Source of the DNA: Clonostachys chloroleuca
Taxonomy: Eukaryota > Ascomycota > Sordariomycetes > Hypocreales > Bionectriaceae
Assembly: GCA_037952775.1 (NCBI GenBank)
Contig: JBANAY010000003.1
Span: 26,102,001 to 26,166,000 of the forward strand
Reading direction: 5' to 3'
Length of the DNA stretch: 64,000 bases
Below the pieces are notes generated by a model. That model did no database searches, was not told the DNA's origin, and saw nothing but the letters and a program-made list of their open reading frames with translations. Shown here one piece after another: positions 9,630 through 22,082 of the stretch; positions within the stretch are counted from its first letter, which is position 1; each line of letters opens with the position of its first letter. Both the position numbers and the translations under genes were made by a program.

Positions 9630-12600
9630 GGCGTTGAGCTGTTTGTGGTTGCTGTGGGTGGGAAGAAACGAATTGAGGGTTGGTCGCTTGTCGAGTGCGA
9701 CGGGAAGCAAAGTCGGGGATATATATTGAGTTTCTATATTACACTCCGAGCCGTCTTAAGTCTGCGAGTACCGGACGGTCGAGAAGGATGGGTCGGTCGT
9801 TCCGGGGTATCCTTTGGATCGTACGATCGATTAGCTTTGCGAGGGGGGTCGTGATAGGCGGGGGTCGCAGTTTTTTATCGACAGAGTGAGATGGAACTGA
9901 AGGTGTAGTCGGTTATGAGCCAAGATTGCAGGTATAAATCTATTGGTATGGGAGTCTGAGGAGATAAATTCCAACCTCAGGTTCAATATTAGGAGCCGGG
10001 CGGGTTGTTAAAAAGGACGTTGCTCTGTTACTCCAAGCATGATCAAATTATTACAATCACTGACATGATGCAATGCAACATGCGGCGACCTCCTGCTGCG
10101 GCGTATTTGCCCGACTACTCCCGCACCGGCCACAACCCGAGAAATTGCCGCACCATCACCGAAGCCCGCTGTATCGCCCTGATTTACGGCATGCGGATGG
10201 CACTCGGCCTTCGTCTCCAGGTAGTTTCTTTCTGTTGATGGTCGGCTCCGTCCGGAAGCCAAATACTCTTCTTTTTCACTATCCTGTGATTCCTCATTCT
10301 GCCGTATTGCAAAAAGCGAGGAATACCGATATCTCGGGATGGTACCTATGCAAGCGTGGCTTGATTCGTTCGTCATTGTAAACCTGGCTGGAATGTACAC
10401 CGAATTGTGTCTACCCTGTATCTGCCTTTATCTGACTTTTTTTCCGCTCGCCCGTCCAATTCCTACATGCAAGAACCACACCGTGGTAATTCATCGGTAG
10501 GAATTAGCGGTGATGATTAATTTACTTACTTGTATACAAGTAAAGTAATCTGTTTGGATATGTTCAAATTATTAAGACCAACTATGAGAAGATCTTCGCA
10601 TTTCAAGGACTGGGGACATATTATTCTTGATATTGACCCTAGGACCAATATAGAAATGTATCACATTTCACAACCCTATGTACCTGAAAGAGAAGGTGTC
10701 ACATCAAAGCTTCTCGAAGAAATCGCTGCATGAACGATGCAACGATTCCTGCCATGCTGTGACTGGGCTGTCGCATGTTCCTGAAACCAAGTCCGCCCTC
10801 TGCATTGTGGCTACTGCTGCTTGCGGCAACTGCGGCGAGCTGCGGCGAATGTGGGGTGGAGGCGAATAAATGTGGTCTACTTTTCAGGTCACCCAAAAAG
10901 CGAGCAATGGTTTAATCGCGATTACTCAGTTGGGACAAATGCAAGGCTGGAGGCTCTTGCAAACGCTTCTACCGGACCTGCGCCTGATGATTCACCACCA
11001 GAGTCATTGCTACGTCAGTCTCCAAGCGCCGAACCCCATTCTCGGAGCACCCGGCCGTTGGAATTCCCCTGTTCGGCTGGGAATCCGGAAATCTAGGGTC
11101 TTCATACCGCTAAGCCCTCCCACAATTTAGAGGCAGCTGGCTTAATTACGCTCGCCGCTTTGGCGCGAGGCGGACTCAAGCCAAGCGCGAATTGGGCGGG
11201 CTGGTCGTTGGGCGCATGGCGGCCGTCAGCTGCACGCCGAGGCCTCGGGCCAGAGCTTGGATGGATCATTCGGAACATGGCAGGTCACGGATGCGTAGTT
11301 CCGGAGCAAGCTCCTTTCCTCCTGCAAGATGTGCGAAATCATTCTCCGAGGGGCAGGAGAACCACGTCATGTCCCCGTGCTAGACTCCATTCATTCATCC
11401 TCCGTGATGATCTGGCCTTCTCCAGTTAAAAATTTGGATCTGGAGTGGTTGGCCTTGCGTGAGCCCGAATGGAGGCCGACGAATTCCAGGCTGACAGTAT
11501 TTCGCTCGCCTCTCATTGGACAGCCGCCTGCGAATAGAGGAACGAATGCACAACACCAAGGAAGACCTTCCAGAACATTTCAGTGGGGGCGCACAGGATG
11601 GTAGGATGGGGAACGGACCTGGGAGTCTTGGAGAGGACCCTTGCCACCTTTGCCTCAGCCTTGATGCATCTCGTGAGCAACTGCCGCCCCGTGACTGCCT
11701 CGCAGCGATACCGGACTGGGCTTACACACCCGTATGAAATCATATGTAATCCTCATCTGGCCCTTCGGCCGTCGTCTGGCTTGGCCGTCGATACTTGGGT
11801 CCCCAAGGGGAAGCGTGCACCGAGCCTTGAGAAGGCTGGAGCTGTGACAGTGACTGTGAGTCAGGGAATATGCCGGCCAGGGATTATGGGCCCACCCAGT
11901 ACATCCGAGCTACTTCAGGTACATGCACTGACCAACTCCAATCGCATTTGGACCAGGCTCCTTGGGATTGTTGCCTGGTACTCGCGTCTACCTGTTCGCC
12001 TCTTCGCGGCCCGCGCACCTGCAGCAGGTTAACCGGACCGACTTTGGGGAATGGCATCCATGACTGTATGTGAATAGGTATGTAAAAATATCTATCTTTG
12101 AGATAGACTTCGGGGACACCGGCGAGCTTCTTGCGAGCGCTCATCGTAATCACACCGCCGCTCAATCGAATACGCTGGGTTCCCTTAGCTTGCTGGTTCC
12201 ATTTTAGTTCGTATTGCCCTTCCCTAAAAATAATAGTACACCGCCAGCGCGGCATCGTTAGTGGGAAGACTCCCGAAACCAGTGTTATAAAGAAAGAGGG
12301 CCAACCGCGTTACATCCAATTGCGCTGTAGCGGAATAGGACCTCTAGTGGAGGCGTGTGTAATTGAATTCTATGCATCTTGGGAGACCAAAAGCTTCGCT
12401 TAGAGTTTGGCTTGTGACCTGGTTCATGGAGAATGGATGTATTGGCACGGGCTATTGCAGACTCAAGACGAACCTTCGGCGAGCAAGCACAAGCCATTCT
12501 CTGGATCAAGACAGTATGAGGAGACCGGCCCGGTTAGTTGAGTCGTGGTATTCGGGGAGATAGCCACGACAAGCTCTTCTGGGGTCCGTGACGTCGCCCC

Positions 12601-15147
12601 ATTGATCTGGCGCTCTGGGTTGGAGGCCCCGGTGGCCTGGCGCTGGCAATTGATATGCCCATTGGGGAAGATTGTTGGCTAATACCAGGGGAGATCTGGC
12701 GGTGTCAGGGGAGAGCGATGGTCATGCGAACCAAGCTTGGAGCATGGGCCAAGAGGCGATTCATCACCTCCTGACATACCTTTTTAGAATCACTGCAAAT
12801 AAACTACCTACCTCGCGACGATCCACGGAGACCCGAAAAATGCTGATGTGGGTTTTCCTCTCCAGGTCAGCGGGGAACTGGTACGTTCTTTGGTGTTCTA
12901 GCTAAATTGTCAGGCGACATATGCACATGGATCGTGCTTGTTGTCGCGTTGATTGCTTGGTGCGCTCTTGACGCCCTTTGGCCCCCGGCAGGGACAGGAA
13001 TCAAAGATAGACCCGAGGTTAAGCGCTGGCGGCTTGTTGGGGAGAGCAAACAGACGAGGAGTCCAAACCGCTTTGGCCATCTGTTGGTTCAGCTTTGCCT
13101 TTTGATAATTGAGAGGATGACATCAGTCAATCGCCCAGCAAAGCCCGGAGCAGTCGCCGTATGCCACCCCTGCGCCTAGGTAGATGGTGGTCTATGCCGG
13201 TAGGCGGTTGACAGCTTGGATAATATAGCTTGATCCCATCTTATCTGAGCCTTATATAGGTCAAGGCTTCCATGTGCTCGCTCCACAGCTAGCGAAGGAG
13301 TAATGTGTGTAACGCGCTGTCCCCCATAACTTGAACAAGAGGCTATGAGCTCGGAGGAAAACCTTGGTCTGTGAAACTGGTTCAGGCACCGCGCGAGCAG
13401 CGACGCAAGCTTGCAATTGTAAGCTAGCTTATCTTGGAATCGTGTAATGTGAGGCTGCTACTCATTGCGACCTCGGGTAAATCTGGTAGTTGAAGGATGG
13501 CAGAGGTACCTAGAAGTACCATTAATATCCAAGTGTATTAGTAGGATGAATCATCATGGGAGTGGGAAGAGGCAACTTTGCCGGGTTACCCCAATTTCAC
13601 ATGGGAAACTTGGATTCAGTTCTCATATGCTATGATCTCGTACATACTGGTACGCAGGTAATTTGCGGCCGAGCTAAACTCGACCACGATGCATCTGAAA
13701 TGGGTCTGCAGCCGAGCGTCCTCTTTTCTCGCACCCGTTGGAGCTGCATTGACGATACTACGCTTGCTGCAGCCCCGAACTCGAAACAAGGGCAGGTGCA
13801 TGAGGATTGCATGATTTGCATCCGGCTAGCTGCTAGAGCAGGCCAACCGACTTACACCAATCCGCGCGACTTTTCTGCAGCCATCTCTAGCTGCAAGGCC
13901 GGAACATGCAGCCAGCCTGCTGTTGAGGAACGGCTGCAAGATCGAGAAAGAGGGAGGTGGTACCAGGCACAGACGGCTGCAAAGAATGCGTGCAAGGAGC
14001 CGGATGCATGGCTGACGGGAGCCTGCCCTGCGTGGAGGCCACCTGCTCCCGCACTCTGCTGGTGTTGGTCCCTTGTTGCATCCATAGGTACTACCTACTA
14101 AGTGTATAGCCGTGTTGAGAGGAGGCCTCGATAGAGGTGAATCAGGGTGGTGTCGGCAAAGCAATTTTGGGGGCGTTGGGGCAGGACAGCTTCCAAGTAC
14201 CTGTCGGTTTTCCTAGGTTCTCAATCATGAAAGGGCTACTTCAGCCCGGCTAGTACTAGGAAGGCACTTCCCATGTGGCAGTTTGAGGGCAACAGGTTTC
14301 GGCCGTGCTAGTCGCCGTGCTAGTTTGACTCATTCACTCCCATAGATACGTGCGATGTTGGAACTCTGACGCGGTTGGCCAGTAGAATGGCTATCGCGGG
14401 CTCGTTCGAGATGAGACGACGTGGCATGTAGTCGTCTGTCTCTGGGTTGGCCTATTTTTACTCGCCCAGAGCTGGCACCTGGCGCTGGTTTGTTGGCTGG
14501 GTGTCTCATTCCCACATGCTCATCCTATTCTCTTGATCGAATCGGCACTCACTCCTTGCTCAATACAAAGTTATCCCATCCCAAGCAGGCAGGTAGAGAT
14601 CAGCCGACGACAGCCCCAGAAGCAGAGCAGAGTACCGGCAAGGTACTTAGCTAGCAATGCCTGAGCGGGCGAAATGGCAAGGATGAACTAAAGCGATGGC
14701 GGCTTCCAGGACTCCAGTAGTGGCCCCTCGGAAGGCCCCTGTGCCTGCCAATACCAACTGGCCGACGACACCCCCAGCCGTTTTTAGCCCATATGCACAG
14801 GCAATTATTACTTAATAGTGAGTGTCTGCATATGCAGGTTCCCTAGTGCTGGAGCTTGTGCACAAACCTTCTGGTCTTGTCGGACGACTTGTACAGCAAC
14901 GACCTGCACCTCTCTCACCTTCTCGCGCGCTGCCCGCATATCTGCAAATAGGCCCTAAGCCCTGCTCGCCTGATTCGCGAGGGAAAAGAAGCATACTGTG
15001 TTTTTCTCGGCATGCTAATCATGTGGGAGAGTAAACCTTGACCGACCCATCCGAATAGATCAAACGGCGGCCACTCTTTCTTACGACACGAATACGTATT
15101 GTGTAGGCTACCTTGCACTAATGCCAGCCTGGACCACACTATAATAG
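9630..15147. other. Gene-poor region, ~5.5 kb
   Basis: No protein here resembles a known family. The longest open frame (13556-14101, +) has no recognisable domain, has an odd composition rich in Cys, Trp and Ala, and is overlapped by open frames on the other strand. I found no tRNA, no transposase fragment and no tandem array. The proximal part (9,630-9,900) is the rcf2 promoter. The base composition resembles the flanking intergenic DNA rather than the strongly AT-rich product of repeat-induced mutation. Confidence 0.5.
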
Positions 15148-15940
15148 ATGTACTCGCCTATACTTCCAGCGCACCAACTTTACTTTTTCTGAGGTGCCAT
15201 CTCAGCCAGAGAGCGAGCGATCAAGCGGTACTTATTAACACCCCCTCGCCCAGTTGCATCACTACCCAACCCAACCGCATCGGCTGCCACCCAAAAGCAG
15301 CCAGGCAGCGTCTGGCCTAAGTTTAGTGGAGTCGAGCCTGCGCAACCTGTGTCTGAGACTCAGGGTCTTGACAATTGAAGCAACCAGCAGCGCCAGCTGA
15401 GAAAAAGTAAGAACAGCAAGAGGCGGCACTAGACATCATAGGGAAGCGGCGCAGCCCATCAGCCCTCGGGTCACGACACTGAGTTGCCTCCGAGTGCGGA
15501 CCCGATCTGTCTTGAGAGGGGAGCCAGCGAATAACCTCGACCTGGGACCACGACTCGCGACTACATAGCACACCAGCCCAGCCACGGACGCATTTGTCAC
15601 CCACATTTACAGCGATCCTCTCTTTCGCCGCAGCCGGGCATCCACCCACGGCCTGATCTGCTGGTGCGATCTGGGCACTGTCTCCAGCTGAATCCCTGAC
15701 GCCCACCTCCCACTCACCATAACCGTCCCCTAAGGCCGGCAACGCCTCCCGACTATTTCCCCCGAATTTCTATGACCACTTCCGTTCCTCACCTACTTCC
15801 ACTACCACACCACCGCGGATCAACCACTGCCTGCCATCTCTAATCCTCCCAACTTCGTCTTCGCCCACCTCGTCTTCAGACCGAACCCCCCCTCGATTTC
15901 CAAGCTGGCCAACTTCGGCGCCAACTACCTCGAAGCCGAA
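15148..15940 (+). promoter_or_regulatory. Long, ATG-depleted 5' leader of the Sfp1-like gene with one uORF
   Basis: After the ATG at 15148 there is no ATG on the + strand until 15772, about 620 bases. The ATG at 15772 opens a 23-codon upstream frame that ends with TAA at 15841-15843, 97 bases before the main start at 15941. The segment from about 15,580 is C-rich, like fungal leaders. ATG depletion is what one expects of a scanned 5' UTR, so I infer that much of this stretch is transcribed. Confidence 0.5.
15772..15843 (+). promoter_or_regulatory. Upstream ORF, 23 codons, in the Sfp1-like leader
   Basis: It starts ATGACCACTTCC and stops at TAA 15841-15843. It is the only ATG in the ~790 bases before the main start codon. 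It could lower or condition translation of the downstream factor. This is an inference, as there is no expression evidence in the sequence. Confidence 0.45.
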
Positions 15941-17903
15941 ATGGCTTCAGGCCCCGCACTCGACCCTACCATGGGTCGCCAGCGCCAGGACTCATTCGTG
16001 AGTGCTGGCCCGCGGCCCATTTCCATGAGCAACCAGAACCGAGACAATGCGAACCGAAATCGCAGGGAGAGTCTGGCTGGGAGTCTCATGGGCGGCATCA
16101 GCTGGGGCGGCATGTCTTTTGGGAGTTTTGTGCGAGATGAGTAAGTAGCACCCAACCCACCGCTTGCTGGCCTTGTGGCTATATCATATCCCCTCACCTC
16201 GCAACACTGGGCTCTGCGCTCGCGATTTCCCTAACCTAACTCTCGCCTTGCGATCCTCTTGCTTTACTACCGAATATTGTGTTGTTCTACTGTTCTACAA
16301 GGAAGGGCCAATAGCCGTAAAGGCTGTCACTTGACATCCGTGGTAGTTTTGGAGAGAGCTCACAGGCTTCCTTTCATCCTGAGCCTTGCGGGCATGCTAA
16401 TGAGAACATCGCTAACTTTTGACGACTTCACAGCATTATGATGCAAGGATCGTCGCCTTTTGGCGCCCATCAGTCGCCATCGTTTCACTCGTCGTCCTAT
16501 CTCCCCAAACTCGAGGCCAATTTCATGCGAGACTTCACCTGCTGCGGGAAAATCCTTCCTAACCTTCACGATCTCCTCCAGCATTACGAAGAAGCGCATA
16601 CGTCGACAAGCCCAAATGTTGCACGCAATAACAATTTCTCCCAATTTGGCCCCATGGGAATTCAAGGCAACAACAGGATGCAAAGCGCAAGACAGACCCC
16701 AGGCACTGGGCAGACGACAGCTCACCCTTCACCGTCACAACTTGGTCAGCAGACTCCCGGCGGCGGCTTGCCACTGATAGGTGTTGTGCCACCAAACGAT
16801 AACCAGATGAACATGGGGCTTGGTGCCAATTTACCCGATGATATGGACGCTGTGGCAGACATGGAAATGGACGATGCAGTCGGGACGATGGAGTTGGATG
16901 ACAGCCAAAGGATGCACCAAACCAGACACCTTTTTGGACAGCAGCAACGACCGCAGTTACACATGGATACCTCGGGTCTAACACAAGGTCTTCGTACTTC
17001 CCAGCCGACAACACCGGCCGCCGCCAGTTTCGGCTTCCAACACAACCCCACAGTCTCATCAGTCAACACGCCCACCCTGACCACGCAGCAGCAGCAAATG
17101 GCTGCACAGAGGCAAATGGGTGGAATGGATGACATGGACGAAGATATCCCAGGCATGCCCATGGGAGGCACCACCAACGACCTTGGGGACGTGAACTTTG
17201 GGGCCAATGGCAATGATTCTAATTTCTGCATCAATGATCCCGGAAAGCATTTGTTCAGCCCCAACGGCGCCTTTGCTCCAGGCAATCGTACGATCCAAGC
17301 GCAGCTAGCGCAACTGGGCATCACACCTGGACAGATCAACGACCCCCAGGCCAATAAGATTCTCATGCAGCGGTTACAGAGCATGATGATGTCGGAGGAG
17401 CATAAACCTTTCAAGTGCCCTGTCATAGGATGTGAAAAGGCATATAAAAATCAAAATGGACTGAAGTGAGTTATCCACCAACCAGCATATAGCGGATCAA
17501 GGCGCTGACTCGATCTAGGTATCACAAGGCACACGGCCACCAGACTCAACAGTTGCACGAAAACGGCGACGGTACCTTCTCGATTGTCAACCCAGAGACC
17601 AGTGCCCCCTACCCAGGAACTTTGGGCATGGAGAAGGAGAAGCCGTTCAACTGTGAAACCTGTGGCAAGCGATACAAGAATTTGAACGGGCTGAAATATG
17701 TAAGTCGGACAACTCTTCCTTCTCAATGAGCTCTGAACTTTACTAAACGGCTGGTATGACAGCATAAATCTCATTCACTGCCCTGCAATCCCGAGTTCAA
17801 GCTTCAGGCGGAGGCTGCAGGTCTCAAGTTGCCACAAAACAGGCTTCCTCCTAATGGGAATCTGCCAGGTGACAGCAGCATGCATCAGCAGGGCCCACTC
17901 TAG
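15941..17903 (+). CDS. sfp1: Sfp1-like split C2H2 zinc-finger transcription factor
   Basis: Four exons: 15941-16140, 16434-17465, 17519-17699 and 17763-17903, giving 517 aa. Every junction keeps frame (for example NGLK-YHKAHGH and KY-HKSHSLP). The N-terminal part carries MGGISWGGMSFGSFVRD and a C2H2-like finger, DFTCCGKILPNLHDLLQHYEEAH. The middle is rich in Gln, Met, Asp and Asn. At the C-terminus are two fingers: FKCPVIGCEKAYKNQNGLKYHKAHGH, and FNCETCGKRYKNLNGLKYHKSH (each given in part as seen). This arrangement resembles the Sfp1 family, nuclear regulators that link nutrient signalling to ribosome biogenesis genes and cell size. The symbol is by family resemblance. The long leader with a uORF upstream fits a translationally controlled regulator. 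Confidence 0.85.
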
Positions 17904-19666
17904 GCAGGCATAATTACACATGCACAGAAGGTCTATCGCTTTCTGTAATGAGCCTGTATGACCTGTGATATGATGAAGCGCATTGAAACGACGAAATGAG
18001 CTGCATTTCTTCTCAGCTGATTGTTGCCTCTCTCTACCTGCGGGCCTGAGGGTCCCCCATATCCCCTTTTGAGGGCAGCCACCCAGGTCTTGTCTTGTTG
18101 ACCAAGGACGAGCAATGGAAAACAGAAAAGTTTTTGATATTAGCCTTTGAGCTTGACTGCCCAATGAGTTACGGCATGTTGCGACGGCGTTTATATTTTG
18201 TATTGGTGTTACGTTTCAGTCGTGGCAAAAAAAGGATGCTGATTGGCATTAATGGTTCCTAGCAGGTCGCCGGGAGCTTCTATAGAGATGAAATTTGGTT
18301 TTGCTTTACTTGTTTGGTTGCTTTCTTTTTTCTTTTCTCCCCCCTCTGGATGCTGCTGCGGTTTAATAGCAACCCCGCCAACTTCCCCCTCGAGCGATCT
18401 AACTGATACCCCCACCACCACCTCTGCCGCGTGGTATGTGGATTATCGAAACACTCAATACCCCTTTCCGTCGTCATAGCTCAGTTGCTGGTTGGCCCCA
18501 ACTCCAACGAGCCATTTTGGCCCCACCACTGCTCTAAGATGGTTCTGGTTTCCTATTCTTGAATTGAATTATTTTGTTTTAAAGATGACTCTTGCGGTCA
18601 ATCAATTCCCAACTCTTGACGCGAATCCAAAAATTGTTTCACTTTTTTTTTACCTTTTTCTTTTTCTTTCCTTCTTCCTCAGGTTTTTTTTTCTCAAGAT
18701 GACTGTTCTGTCGTTTCGATGTCGCAATACCCCGTCTGCTTTTAGAAAAGATCATCAGTAACATCTCCCAGGACCCTCCCACACCTTCTGGCATCTGGTG
18801 GGGGTTCGAGGGGCAGATGTCACCCGCACCCCCTGACTCGAGGCGACTTGAGCTGGACGTGCTACCACGCTTGCATGCGTAATGAGATAATGAGGATGGA
18901 CAGACGAGATGAAGGATCGGACCATACGATGGGAAAGGGGGAGACGGGTGTTTGATAATACTGGGTTCGGTTACCGTGCGTATTTACTGCTGCTTGCTCT
19001 TAATCTGACCAGCCTTGGGCTGGGGAGAACTGCTGAGCGGGCTCCCCTGCGCTTTCGAAGGGGACTAATTGGGGGAAAGGCGGGTTCATGCCATGTATGT
19101 ACATACCTTAGGTTACTGCTTTGGTTTGGAATTCCCTCTTCCCGGCCTGGCAATTCACCTCGTCCTTGGAGCTAAGCCCGATCTCATGAGTGAATTAATT
19201 CTAATGAGATGACGCGACGAGTGATGACGCAGCAGCTTCCCATTTGAACGATCATGCCGATGTGGTGGCTAGTTTGGGGTGAAGTGAAATGTAATTTTAT
19301 TGTCTCTATCAACAGGGTAATGTAACAATGCACGAAACAAAGAGATTCTGGGGGACGTTCCTGATGATGCGTGTAAACCAGGGCCTGACAGAGTAGGAGG
19401 GGCTAAAGAAGAAAGAAAGAACGGACGGACATGTCTTTGTTGTTCATCATCGGAAGTACGTGTTCTTCGAAAGTTCAAAGGTATTGAGGAGAAGACAACG
19501 ACCAACGCCGTGCGATGCCTAAACAACATTGAGAAAACCACAGAAATACATGCAATACTTATACCCTCAAGATGCAGAGCGGGAGAGAAAAGAAAACCCA
19601 AGGCCAAAACAAACAAGCGTGTGCTCGTCCATTTTGCGAGTAATATTTATACCGAAACCATATCCA
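17904..19666. other. Convergent intergenic region between the Sfp1-like gene and the kelch-BTB gene
   Basis: About 1.8 kb between two stop codons on opposite strands. The stretch 18,290-18,760 is T- and C-rich on the + strand. I see no supported gene and no RNA gene; long 3' UTRs are the simplest content. Confidence 0.5.
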
Positions 19667-22082
19667 TTAAGTCATTTCCATTCCATCATCTTCGTCGACT
19701 TCTGACTCAAGCATCTGAGTCTGATTGCTGCTGATGCTTGATTTGCGCAATGACTGTTGCGCATCGCCACTGCCATCCCACTCTAATTCCTCGCCTCCAA
19801 TGATCCGGCCTTCCATGTCAATCTCCTGGGAGAGTTCCACCAGGGCCGAGCGTGGCAGACGGAGGAACCCTTGTGTTCGGACGATGCGACCCCAGTGAGT
19901 GAAACAAAAGGTCCCGGCACGTTTGCGGAGCCACTCCTCGCTTGCAAGACCAGCGCAGTACCAGATGATACAAGCATGCTCCACATCAAGTTCTCTTGAG
20001 AGGCGATTGACGCAAACAAGTCGAAGGTGCGGGATATTGTAAATGTTCGACATAACTAAGAGGCCGGCAATATCCGTTATCTCGGTTGGAGTCTCCGAAT
20101 CAGAACCATTAGTGCCGGGAATATTGTCGGTGTACAGGTAATAGAGGAAGGCCTTGACAACTGAATATGGCTCGGGGATATGCATTTTCTTTGTGTGGAA
20201 TTCCGCCATTTGCGAATTGTACAAACGAGCAAAATGCGGCCACCGTGCTTGGAGAATGAGTTTGTGAACATGAATGGGCTGTGAGGTAGGTGCATCGGGT
20301 GCTAGCCAGCTATGACCCTCCTGCGAGTCTCCTGCAGTCATTCTAGGGCTCATGGCATCGTCCTCATCATGCTCTCCAGCCAGTGCCGTGATGATGAAGT
20401 CAGTACCGCTTCCAGTTTCAGGAGGTTGATTGAACAGTTTGGCAAGATCACCACCTAAGCCTTTCGAGGGGACATCTGCTCGCCTCGCGATGTGTAATGG
20501 TCTCGTCTCCGCTCGGGGCTCTGACGGATTAGTGCCAAGGAATCCATATTTTCTAAGGTCAATCTCCATCACATCGCTGGTTAAAGTTAGATTGCTGAAA
20601 TTCCGTTTAAGGGGATGGGAATCAAAGAGACGTACCTTAGATATTCTTCGTAACCGTTTGGACCCAAGTCAGTTGCTGTGGGGTCAGTAGGACATCCAAG
20701 AAGCCAGGCTTTGGTGCCATCTTCGTTTATAGTACAATAGAGCCATCGGTAGCCCGATTTGAAAATCTCGCGACCCTCGGCAAGTTTCTGCCATCTCATC
20801 GACGTCAAGTCCAACGCAGATAGCGAACACTCTCTCGGAGTAATAGTAGCAGCGGGGGTTACAAAATCTAACAACGTCCCTGATGAGTAGGCATGATAAT
20901 GTATGCCTGAGCCTTGAGAAGGTACGGCAGGGCCTGAAATGAATTTCAGTGACGAGATCGAGCCTGGTGCTCTGGGCGCATACGACTTTAGTTGAAAAGA
21001 CGGGGTATTGACCTGAGCCGTACGAGAGTTGGCTGCGTAGCCTGATGTGCCCACTGCGGGGAGAGGGGCGCCAAGAGTGTAAGGTGGCCGAGGACTTCCA
21101 GACATTCTGCTGTTAGAGTCCTGGCGGTCGAGGGTCCCAATCTGGGGTCGAGAGTCAAACTCGGGGCTACCCTTGAAATCCAACCACCACAGGTCGCTAA
21201 CCTTGTCCATGTCTTCACTCAAGCCGCCGAAAACCCAAACTCGATCGTTCCAAATATAAGCTGAATGATCGAACCGAGCGACAAAGCGCCAAGCCTTGGA
21301 CCAAGTAAACGTTTTCAGATCGAGGAAACATATGTCGTCGAGCACATAATTATTTTGGCCCGTGATACCGCCTATCACGAATAGCTTGTCTTCGTGGAGG
21401 ACAGCGGCGTGTCTAGCCCGACCTTTAGGGATGGGGCCAGACACTTGGGGCTGAGTCCAAAAGGCTGTCTTCAAGTCAAAGACGATTAGGTCAGACAGAT
21501 ACGTTCTATGCTCGTTCTCGCCGCCAAAGACAAGCAGCTTATCGCCCTGGTAGACTGTAGCGGTGTGGCCTGGATTTCCATTAGCCTTCTGGACTGGGAT
21601 AACGATTTCAAACTGATCTTACCCATTCGGACCCCTGGAATATCACCATAATTGTCAACCAAGGACCACTGGTGACTGACCAAATCCAGTCGTAGGACAT
21701 GGTTGTACACCTCGTCCGTATACTGGTCGAAGCCGCCGAAAGCGTATATCTGGTTGTTCCCGCAATACGTAACCGACGCATTCACTAAGCATGCCGGCCG
21801 CTGACCCAGAGTCCGAGTGACTTTGGGGCGATATCCTTCGAGGGGTCGGTTCTTGACAGGAGAGTTTGGCATGATATAGGTATTGGCGGAGGAAGAGGAG
21901 GCTGCGGAGCCCGGTGTGGGAGCGGCGCTTAGGGATGCATTGCCGGTCGATGCATGTACAAGGGAGCCAACGTTGTTCGAGCCAGGCACCGGCGGTGGCG
22001 CGACTGTTGGCAAACTCGGGACCCCAAAGATGGAGTTGGTCAAAGGCGCACCACCACCCGGCGTGGTGGGTTGTTGAGCCAT
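19667..22082 (-). CDS. Kelch-BTB protein, Ral2/LZTR1-like
   Basis: Three exons: 21623-22082, 20636-21569 and 19667-20576, giving 767 aa. The first intron is 53 nt with a GCTAATG branch point and restores VRM-GHTATVYQ. The second joins GYEEYL to SDVMEIDLRKYG. The start is ATG 22082 (MAQQPTTPGG). Order of domains: a Ser/Pro-rich head; kelch blades from about residue 85 to 270 (YAFGG, LVFGG, FVIGG, WVFGG); a long linker; and a BTB/POZ-type region from about 560 (VHKLILQARWPHFARLYNSQM in part). A kelch-then-BTB order is shared with fission yeast Ral2 and animal LZTR1, both tied to Ras; LZTR1 is a CUL3 adaptor. A role in Ras control is inferred from this architecture only. It is divergent from CDC20. 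Confidence 0.75.

Noticed and set aside
13556..14101. Open frame of 181 codons in the gene-poor region
   Set aside because: No domain or signal, Cys/Trp/Ala-skewed composition and overlapping open frames on the opposite strand. It looks like chance in GC-rich DNA.
21594..21622. Alternative 29-nt intron in the kelch-BTB gene
   Set aside because: Too short. The 53-nt alternative has a branch point and restores the conserved RMGHTATV.
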